This document shows, in pieces, positions 55,925-64,000 of a stretch of DNA of 64,000 nucleotides. The stretch covers positions 2,158,484 to 2,222,483 of the forward strand of contig NC_049997.1 in assembly GCF_000003815.2 (NCBI RefSeq), in the 5' to 3' direction. The notes beneath the pieces were generated by a model that did not search any database, had not been told where the DNA came from, and was given only the letters and a program-made list of their open reading frames with translations. The translations under genes were made by a program, and so were the position numbers. This DNA comes from Branchiostoma floridae (lineage: Eukaryota; Chordata; Leptocardii; Amphioxiformes; Branchiostomatidae). Numbering within the stretch: the stretch's first letter is position 1; each line of letters starts with the position of its first letter.

Positions 55925-57650
55925 AGTGTTGGGGCAATCCAGCCAGGTCGAAGTACTACTGTTTTATTGGCCGTTCCTCAAGTGTTGTAACACCTCTTCC
56001 TTGAACTTGACGGGATAAGCTTGAAGGGTGGTTGAATATGGTAGATTATTCCAGTCGATAGTGGTTCTTGGGAAGTAATAGTATTTGTGACAATCTGTAG
56101 TCTTGATGAGTTCGGGTGATTATGTCGAGATTGCCTTGGGTTCAGCTGCAAGTAGGAATCAACCGGCAGGGCTAGGAGAATTTGTCTGGATTTTTGGAGA
56201 ATTGTAAGTATGTTGGCTCCTCTTCTATTTTTGAGTGTATCCCATCCCACGTCCGAGACTATTTTAGTGGCACTTGACTGAGAATTTGGATGGTTAGGCA
56301 CGTTTTAAACAAAACTGGCCGCTCTGTTTTGGACCGCTTATAGTTTGAAAATGTGGTCTTTATGATGAGGATCCCACGCTGCACTAGCATATTCAAGATT
56401 TGGGACAGTCGTGAAAATAGCGCTTAACGAATCCAAGTCCTTGCTGCTTTACTTATAATGATATTTATATGGTTGGACCATGATATTTGGTTATTTAAGG
56501 TAACACCCAAGTATTTGTGATTACTGGTTTCCGTTAAAATGTGGTTTCCTAGTCCATAGTCATGTAGTTTGGGTTTGCGTTTTTGTGTGAACCTCATGAC
56601 ATGACATTTGTCGGGATGCAATTTTATCTGCCAATCATCTTGCTATTTGTCTAGTTTGTTAATGCCATCGTGTCGCAGTGAATGGTCCTGGTCACTTTTG
56701 GTTTCCCTGTAGATGATACAGTCATCTGCAAAGAGTCTAATGTTGGAATTTAGGTCATCAGCTAAATCATTAATATATTTAGAAATAGTAATGGGCCAAG
56801 GACGGTGCCGTGTGGCACCCCAAAATCTACATTTGACCATTCAGAGTGTGCACCCCGAACCACCACCCTTTGCTTAGAATTTATTAAGAAGTTCGTTACC
56901 CATTTGAGCAGTTGGTCTGTAACACCGTCGTTTTTTTTTTTAATTTCATGAGAAGTCGGTTATGAGGCTCTTTATCAAATGCCTTGGCAAAGACAGTGTT
57001 AATCATATCTGTTTGGGACCTGGTGTAAAAAGTAGTAGCTAAATCATTATTATAATTGGTTGTAAATATAAGTTGCGTTTCACAGGACCTTTTCTTATGG
57101 AACCCATGTTGATTGTTGGTTAGACTAGTACAGACTGTTCATCAAAGTGATCCGTAATCTGTGAGTGAATTATGTGTTCCATAATCTTGCTGCAAACACA
57201 GGTAAGAGACACCCGGCGGTAATTGGAGGGATCAGATTTATCACCTTTCTTGAAGATAGGTGCAATGTTAGCTTGAAGCCACGGATATGGTATTTGACAT
57301 GTCTCTAGTGATTTTTGGCATATAATAGTAAGAGCAGTCTTCAGCTGGAATAACATCAGGGCCATTGGCTTAATGTGGGTTTTAGGAGTTTTTTATGTCA
57401 TCGGTGGTTATGTTCAGGTCAGGCATAGTCGGGGTGTTACTAGGGAGTAAGTTAAGATGTTAATTGTTTTCTTTGGTGAATATTGAACTAAATTGCGGAT
57501 GCACCATGCTAAGGCATACTCTGCCTTGTAGGGAAGGGGTGTTACCATTTTTATTGGGAGTGGTGTTTTGGTGATGTTACGTGGCATGGAAAAATTAGTG
57601 TGGTGGCCTTTTTTGAAAATAACTAAGTGAAACCCTGTCAATGAATGGTC
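55925..57650 (-). mobile_element. Degenerate LINE with FADD reverse transcriptase motif
   Basis: On the minus strand, broken frames code in order: IAPIFKKGDKSDPSNYRRVS and LTCVCSKIMEHIIHSQIT (about 57120-57365), NIRLFADDCIIYRETKSDQD (catalytic FADD, about 56643-56840), NHKYLGVTLNNQISWSNHI (about 56424-56621) and RRGANILTILQKSRQ (about 55978-56301). This is the RT palm-to-thumb order of Jockey-like LINEs. Stops and frameshifts separate the pieces. It is oriented against the host gene. Confidence 0.85.
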
Positions 57651-59360
57651 AAAATGCTTCTTCAGCTAGTTATGATAGCAAAAAAGCCAATCTGCATGAT
57701 TGATAGCAATGTCATAAGGCCATAAGGTAAACTGCGGGAAGCCGATACTTGTAATGTATGTAGGTATCATTATAAGGTGAACATAATCAAACTAAATTAT
57801 ACAAATAAGGGCAGCATCCGCACAACTGAGAAAATAGTAGAATAAGCTTTATTACCTTTGCCTACATTGTTCTAGATTTGCTCAATTAATGAGAATCCTT
57901 TAACCTTATCGTGGAAAATAAAAGGAATTTCTGACTTCTTTGCAATTGGCAGTCACGTACAGGTGAACATAATTGATTATTGATTATGCAAATGGTCACA
58001 GTATTTATATTTCAGCCATACATAGTATGGTGAAATATATTGTATTCGTAATGTTTCTTTCTTCTTTCTTTCTCCTGTCAAATCTTCAAAGTGATTCATC
58101 TCCGCCGTTCCTGGACCGAATGACCTTAAATTTGGCACAGGGGTAGAATGGGCCAATACCTTGATGCTTTTTTCTCAGTTTTTTTCATATCTGCCTCTAA
58201 GGCCATACCAATTTAATTTGTTGGTTCTCGGATTTTTTCAGAAAAAAATTGAAGCGACAGGGCGAAAAAAAAAAAAAAACTTGCAACAAGTTGGGGGTCA
58301 GGCCCAGACCCCATGGTATACGTGTGCTAAAAATAGTTTATCTGTTATAATATGATATAATATATTTCGTTCTAGTTAACTATCTAATTTTTATCTTATC
58401 ACGTGGTAAACACAAAACATCTTAAACAGACCAGTATAATGTTAGTATTTTTTACAGAAATTAAGCTTATTTTGTATTTAATTTAGTAGAATTTCTATTT
58501 TAACTACAACAACAGCAACAACAAATTTCATATAAGTTTGTCTCTAGAAATAAAAATAAAAACATCGCTGGAATTATTTGCCCTCCATGTTGGTTAAAAT
58601 CCATACATCCAAGGCTCTAAATACATTTCATGGTGAACTGGTGCAGATGAAAAAAATCATAAATACACTTGCACTCCCCAAAAAATAAATATTAATTCTC
58701 CCTTTTTTTGTTACATGTACAATTGTTTGTTAGCAAAACATTAGATGCAACTTGATAAAAACCTCCTTGAAAAAACCCAGTGACCCTTCACTGTATTACA
58801 GTACAAGTCAAGAGCTGTGAAGTCTGATAGTAAGATAGGGGGCGCTGCTGCACACTTCACAAAATGGTTGCCGCTCGGTTTGTTTACTCCATTTTCGGAC
58901 GGCTTTCAGACGAATTTCTACCTTTCAGGCATACCAAAACATGTTGACTATGGAGGTACAGGAGTGAAAAAGTATTACTTATTTATTGAGTTGTTTATTT
59001 GGGTGCCGATTTCTGTGTTTCAGTTGAAAATTTACTGTGTGTTTGAGCACATGCTCCTGAGCCATGATTGAACTTCTGCTACGTTACTTGTCCATGTGTA
59101 TCTCATATTTACGATGATTTATGTGTTCCTAATTATGTTTTGCAACAAACTAGAAATGAATAAATTGGTAACAAAGGATTTGGGGGGAGAAAAAATAAAT
59201 CTACTGGTACTTCCAGATGTTGAACAGTTCTGAACCCGATAGTTTGTCAGCAACAGGCAACTGAACGGAGTGGTGGATCCGATCCGATTTTTTTTTTTTT
59301 TTGAAATTGGGAAAAATAGAAGCGGCGATTCCGAGAACCAACTAATTAAATTGGTGTGGC
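57651..59360. other. Intron without recognised exons
   Basis: AT-rich sequence. I recognise one ATGCAAAT near 57986 and simple A- or T-runs only. No additional exon was found between the F5/8C and lectin exons. Confidence 0.45.
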
Positions 59361-59393
59361 CTAAAATGATTTTATTGAGATTCTTTGGTCAAT

Positions 59394-59900
59394 TTTAGAC
59401 CAAAACTGTATATTTTGGCCCCTGTACACTGGTATTACAACCAAATGAGCTGAAATTTGACAGAGATGTGCCTTGATAATGCCCCCATATAAATTCGATA
59501 ACACTTTTGGTGTACAGTACAACAAAATGCTTATTTTTGCGATTTTTTGACCAATTTTTGACCAAAAAGGACACTTTTGGCTCCTGTACCTTGGTATTGC
59601 AACCGAATGAGCTGAAATTTGACACAGATGTGCCTTGATAATGCCTTCATATAAATTCAATAACACTTTTGGTGTAAAGTGCAACAAAATGCTTATTTTT
59701 GCGATTTTTGGCCAATTTTTGACCAAAAAAGGACACTTTTGGCTCCTGTACCCTGGTATTACAACTAAATGACCTGAAATTTGGTATAGATAGGCATTAG
59801 ATACTTGGTAACAAGATTCAAGTAAAATTTTTGACATAAACAACTTTAAAATGATTAATTTTGGCACTTTTCTGAGGGGAAATTTGTTTTCTTTTGGCCT
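59394..59900. repeat. Tandem repeat of about 160 bases, three copies
   Basis: Units share CCCTGTACMYTGGTATT, GCTGAAATTTGACA and GATGTGCCTTGATAATGCC, with units at about 59394, 59553 and 59714. A further diverged unit occurs at about 60357 and inverted ones lie near 5830-6310. The 207-codon minus-strand open frame over this block simply repeats the unit. Confidence 0.75.
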
Positions 59901-61105
59901 CCTGACGTGACCTTCCGTGACCCCGCACAGAGCCACACCTGTGCGCGTCAGCCGGAGAGTTAATTGAATCAAAGACCTAGCCAATCAGCGAAGAGGAGGC
60001 CAAAGGCTAATTAATATTCATAAGCGGGGCCTCATGATCCCGTATATAGCAGTGTTCCCGCCAGGGGGAGCGAAGCCCGCCTAAGGCTCTCGCATTTTAG
60101 ACTATTCAGAAGGCTTTATATTGTATCAGTTCTTAGGGGCATATCTATGATAATCTCAGCAGTCACTTAACTTCTCTTCAGGAGTTTAGCGTAACACTAT
60201 TTCAGGTCAAACCGTCAAAGGCAACTAAAAACAAACTTTAACGTTACTGAGTTCAACAGTACTTATAACTTGTTATCCGAAGTTGAAACGCTAGCGATGG
60301 TATTTTCGCTGCGCTGTTAGCTCCGTGCGACTGTTGTTGACGGTCTTATAACGATATATTTTGCACCCCTGTACCCTGGTATGAGTAACATTTGGTATAG
60401 ATAGGCATAAGATAGTTGGTAAAATGATCCAAGTAAAATTTTTGGCATAAGGTACTGTAAAAGGCTTAATTACAGCACGTTTTTAAGGGGAAATTGGTTT
60501 TCTTTCGTTCTCCATGCCATGACCTTTCGGACGTTCACCCCACAGAGCCGACATCTGCACCTGCGTCTAGCCGGCAGGAAGAGTTAATTCAATTAATGGT
60601 TCAGCCAATCAGCGAAGAGGAAAGCGAAGGCTAATTAATATTCATAAGCGGGACCACACAATACGTTAACTTGAAGACTCAGGCCGTACAGACTTCTCGC
60701 CAGGATTTTTTCAAAGCGTCGGACAGGGGTCCGGGGGTCGCCGAATGTCCCTGGCGGGGTCCAGGGGCAGGGCCACTGTGGGGGGGGGGACCCAGGTGGG
60801 CGAAGCCCCCCCGAAGATCTTGCATTTTAGACTATTGAGAAGGCTTCTTTTATCAGTTTTTTTAGGGCCATATCTACGATAATCGTAGCAGTCACTTACT
60901 TCTCTTCAGCAGTTTGACTTTAAAATATTTCGGGTCAAAGCTTCAAAGACAACTAAAACCTCATAAACAACAAACTTTACTTAGCTCAACAGTATACAAA
61001 AATATTGTACGGGTTGCCATCCTTAGTTGAAGCGCTTATTTATAGCGCTAGTATCTTCGCTGCGCCGTTAGCCGCCGTGCGACTTTTGTTGACGGTCTGA
61101 TATCC
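59740..61105. repeat. Two tandem copies of a 0.6-0.75-kb segment
   Basis: The segment at about 59740-60350 recurs at about 60362-61105 with the same order of words: GGTATAGATAGGCAT, CAGCCAATCAGCGAAGAGG (or AGCCAATCAGCGAAGAGG), GGCTAATTAATATTCATAAG, GCATTTTAGACTATT, GCAGTCACTTA and TTGTTGACGGTCT. The second copy carries an extra GC-rich stretch at about 60715-60810 with GGGGGGGGGG. No coding frame. Confidence 0.75.
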
Positions 61106-61109
61106 CTAC

Positions 61110-62572
61110 GTCGCCGCCTCGCTGATATTCCCACGGACATGTTTCAAGAAAAATACCCAGCAAAAAAACGCTGTTCTGCGTCAAATTCTATTCTATAAAA
61201 CATGTGGGATTCAGTGTTACAGTCTAAATATTTTGTAGAAGCACCGCTGTAGGAAAGGAGGTCCAAGCAATGTAAAACATCACGTAGCATGACGTTCGCT
61301 GTCAACTGGCACACAGCATATGACTGTTTGAAACTCTAAGTCTAATCAACAGCCGTGTTTGATTGATAGCCGGCGGTCCTTTGATGAAGTCGGCGAAAGG
61401 TGCGTTAGTTAGAAAATCTGCGTTTAGTTTTTATACGTAATTATAAGTTAGACAGTGGCGAGAATGATTATTTTCTCATCAATATTTCTCTTCAGAATTA
61501 TTTGAACTTAATTGTACATCTAAACAATTGGCTTACCTGTGCAATGTTTATATGAGTAATGATCAGTATACTGAAATCATGTGTAACGTATGGCTCCTAG
61601 TCAATAGATCAGCATTTTCTCTATAGTGACCACCTGTCTGTAGTGGCCACATTTCTATCACTGGACTGGAACTTGCGAAAACTGCTGTATTTTCTCCAGA
61701 GCAAATGTATGTGTTCCTAGTGCTGTTGTTGTTTGACATAAACTTTGAACATTTAAATTGTAAGTAACTTTAAACTGTCAGAGTTTCAGCCCAATAAAAC
61801 ACTCTCAGCGCCAGGGTATGAACAGACTGACCAGACAGACGAAAATAAATCCTCGAACAAGGTTCAATCGTATCTTCCGGGTCTGGCAGGAAGTTGTTAA
61901 ACTAAAATAAGAATAGGCTCGATGGCTGATTGCATACAAAGTAAAACAGTTTAACAGTTTTACAGCTTGAAGAAAACAAACGCTCCTACAGTACCTGCAC
62001 CTGCTTGATAATTATTAAATCGTATGCCCTACTTGAATAAAAAAAGTTCACTGCAATAATAAATGTACCCACATCACAAGGAGCTTATACTTTCTTAAAC
62101 TTACACCTAGTTATCGTACTGAAAATTGTTAATGACATTACATGAAGTCATTCAACAATTTTCAGTCATGATGAAAATTTTCTGAATGGAAGGTGTGATT
62201 ATTGTCATTTTCTGAAAAATAGAAGCAAGCTCTGTTTTTACCTGGAATCAATTCACAATACCAGTCCACTTTGGGGGATAATGTACTGTTAAGAGGATGT
62301 TCCATTTTTGCGCAGGGGTGATTTGGAACAGTCCAATGTTGCGTGGGAAGGGGTATGGCTGAAATATGCTGTATTTGCTCTTAAGCAAATGTCGGCCTTT
62401 CTAGTTAGTTTCTTACATTGATGTTTGTTTTTTCTTTTTTTCTACATTGCCTGCAATTTCTTATTCATTTGTGTTCTGCTTAATGTCTCGAAGAACAAAT
62501 TTAGTATGTGACGTTTCACTTAATTAAGAAAGCAACTGTAACATTTTATCAATCTTGTTTCGGGGGTTTTAG
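61110..62572. other. Intron with one inverted short repeat
   Basis: At about 62345-62402 is an inverted copy of the CATTTGCT/AGCAAATA family (ATTTGCTCTTAAGCAAATG, then CGGCCTTTCTAG). No exon was recognised in the rest. Confidence 0.5.
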
Positions 62573-62808
62573 AGCATCGTATAAAGGACATGCTCTGTGG
62601 AAAAGAATGGAGGATGTTTGAGGAACGTTGCTACCAGAAGTTTTCCATACCGCTTGACTGGTGGGCTGCAGAGAACTACTGCCAAGTTCTGGGTGGTCAT
62701 CTGGCTGCCGTCAACACTCCACAGGAGAACGACTTTCTTCGACACAACATTGGAGATGGATGGATAGGGATGAAGCTTGGTGCTTCTTTGATCAAGAAGG
62801 AAAGACAG
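62573..62808 (+). CDS. Mosaic gene exon 31: C-type lectin domain, first part
   Basis: Acceptor TTCGGGGGTTTTAG, donor GACAG/GTTTAT (weak), 236 bases, phase 1 to 0. The peptide LCGKEWRMFEERCYQKF, then WWAAENYCQVLGGHLAAVN and GWIGMKLG, is the N-terminal half of a long-form C-type lectin domain. Entry phase matches the F5/8C exon end, which supports its belonging to the mosaic gene. The intron before it is 7 kb long, so a gene boundary there is the main alternative. Confidence 0.85.
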
Positions 62809-63049
62809 GTTTATTTAATCAAGCTTTTCTCGCCTGCTCTGGTTCCTTCTGAAAACTGAAGAAGAGATTCACATCAAACCTAAGTCATAGTAGGAATGAA
62901 CTAAAAGCTACATATATCTATTACCACGCCAAAGTCATTTCATTACGTAAGCCACAATCAATACTTCTATCTTTACTATATTGTATACACCATGCTGCGG
63001 CTAGTCTTCTGAATACAATATGTCTCGAGGTTTCATTTTAGTTTTTACA

Positions 63050-63300
63050 CACATGACACATTGGTTACAGCTCTAACATGTTTCGCCTCTGAACCATGAG
63101 ATTGTGAGTTCGAATTCCGGCTATACGTTGTAGATTACCTGACATGCACGCAACTAGAAAATGCCCTCAGGACCAAACGTTAAAGTCATGGTCCATTGTT
63201 CCTTTTGCTGAAAGGAAAAAGCTGAGGAAAGTTCTCCCGGAACATTGCACCTGTTGATATTTCATGAATGAATGACCTTTATTGCACATTTTCGCTCAAA
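63050..63300 (+). mobile_element. tRNA-like SINE fragment, copy 3
   Basis: A tRNA-like head with GTTACAGCTC and a B box GAGTTCGAATTCC (about 63107-63119) is followed by a body and the tail ATGAATGAATGACC near 63265-63280. The head differs from copies 1 and 2. Confidence 0.5.
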
Positions 63301-63484
63301 CAAGCTAAGTATTGGTCGTAGCGCTAGTAATAAGGTACAATTTTTATATAAGAAAATTATATCAAGAATATATATTGTACATATCTCTATTTCTCTTTTA
63401 GGGCCAGTCGAATAATGGCTCTTCGATGACACAAACCGATTTCAAATCCGGCTCACTTCCCTTATTATTGCTTCCTTTCTCCAG

Positions 63485-63620
63485 AAAATTGCCAACTTCA
63501 CATGGAGCGATGGAAGTCCTGCGGGTGACGCTTTCAAGGAGCAGGAAATTTCATTCGATTCTTTTCAGGAATACATTTGGAGACTGAATGATCCCTACTG
63601 CGCCTTTTTAGACGCCCACG
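63485..63620 (+). CDS. Mosaic gene exon 32: C-type lectin domain, middle
   Basis: Acceptor TTTCTCCAG, donor CCACG/GTGTGT, 136 bases, phase 0 to 1. The peptide FTWSDGSPAGDAFKEQE, then NDPYCAFLDAH, is the loop region of the lectin fold. The EPN or QPD sugar-specificity tripeptide is not present. Confidence 0.88.
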
Positions 63621-63789
63621 GTGTGTTTGAAAATTCACGTTTGGTACAATGAGATAAAACGACTTTAGCTCTATTGATCAGCTATTAACTACATTTTTTT
63701 ATTTGTTGCAAATCTAAATCAAGTATTATTTGACCTTATGTCATGAGCCAGTAATATTTTATCAACTTAACAATATCATTCCCTTGCAG

Positions 63790-63846
63790 GTTCGTGGAGT
63801 CTTCAACCTTGCAGCCTGATTGAGAAAGAATTCATCTGTGAGAAAG
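63790..63846 (+). CDS. Mosaic gene exon 33: C-type lectin domain, end
   Basis: Acceptor CATTCCCTTGCAG, phase 1 start. The peptide GSWSLQPCSLIEKEFICEK completes the lectin domain with its last two cysteines; WSL replaces the WND calcium motif. A donor AAAG/GTGTGA would continue the gene beyond the window. If not spliced, the frame runs 16 more codons to a TAG at 63894-63896, making this the C-terminus. Confidence 0.88.
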
Positions 63847-64000
63847 GTGTGATTATTGTCCATAACGAGGTTTTTCTGTCCACCTTCAGAATCTAGCAAT
63901 GAACTGAAAACTGTAAAGATATACACATTTCTTTTATTGGTTCGCAAGAAAAATGTAAATAGATGTTCATCTATAACTTTTTGCGTTTTTGGAAGCTAGA

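Larger units (their letters stand above)
18484..63846 (+). other. Mosaic multi-lectin gene: CUB3-Sushi-CUB2-tectonin-LDLa12-F5/8C-CTLD
   Basis: This span is read as one gene. It starts with a signal-peptide exon, and 33 visible exons join in frame through the C-type lectin at its end. Nearly all boundaries are phase 1; exceptions are inside single domains (CUB4, a tectonin pair, F5/8C) and match each other. No stop, poly-A context or new signal peptide interrupts the chain. Domain order: CUB x3, Sushi, CUB x2, tectonin repeats (at least 6), LDL-receptor A x about 12, discoidin, C-type lectin. About 1,745 codons are visible; more may lie in the three assembly gaps or beyond the window. The expected product is secreted or surface-bound, with several folds known to bind glycans or microbial surfaces. 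I do not recognise a named orthologue. The one defect is a single-base frameshift in CUB5. A split into two genes somewhere in the longest introns cannot be fully excluded. Confidence 0.75.

Noticed and set aside
59361-59984. 207-codon minus-strand open frame with internal repeats
   Set aside because: It is a direct translation of 160-base tandem repeats with no recognised domain and no splice context.

Overview
The window looks like a draft-assembly piece of an animal genome, most likely an amphioxus (Branchiostoma). This is inferred from three things: many small phase-1 exons coding shuffled extracellular domains (CUB, Sushi, tectonin, LDL-receptor A, discoidin, C-type lectin), a very high load of short palindromic repeats, and remnants of Penelope-like, LINE, piggyBac-like and tRNA-SINE elements. 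Three runs of N (38907-39386, 42947-43046, 47310-47791) mark assembly gaps. Most open frames in the window are chance frames in repeats; the real coding content is in exons of 60-370 bases, found by translating between splice sites and checking that intron phases match.

Layout: (1) about 2.6-11.1 kb, plus strand: a type II membrane C-type lectin gene with an acidic cytoplasmic exon carrying NPTY, a transmembrane exon, two short stalk exons and a C-type lectin exon. Its last exon (six domain cysteines in total, stop at 11101-11103) lies directly against a Penelope-like remnant and seems to have lost the middle of the lectin fold. (2) 11.1-18.4 kb: repeats, including a 2.9-kb GACA-type minisatellite and a minus-strand LINE 3' end. 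(3) 18.48 kb to at least 63.85 kb, plus strand: one very long mosaic gene. It has a signal peptide exon, three duplicated CUB domains, a Sushi domain, two more CUB domains, at least six tectonin repeats, about twelve LDL-receptor A modules (two partly hidden in gaps), a discoidin (F5/8 C) domain and a C-type lectin domain. All 33 visible exons can be joined in phase except one single-base frameshift in a T homopolymer. About 1,745 codons are visible.

The mosaic protein reads as a secreted or surface multi-lectin: tectonin, discoidin and C-type lectin folds often bind sugars or microbial surfaces, while CUB, Sushi and LDLa modules are spacers and protein-binding units. I do not recognise a named orthologue. 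The introns are swollen by mobile elements. The most striking is a family of TTAA-flanked short elements (piggyBac-like MITEs) whose copies each carry palindromic CRE (TGACGTCA), X-box/RFX (GTTGCCATGGCAAC) and YY1-like (CGCCATCTT) motifs.
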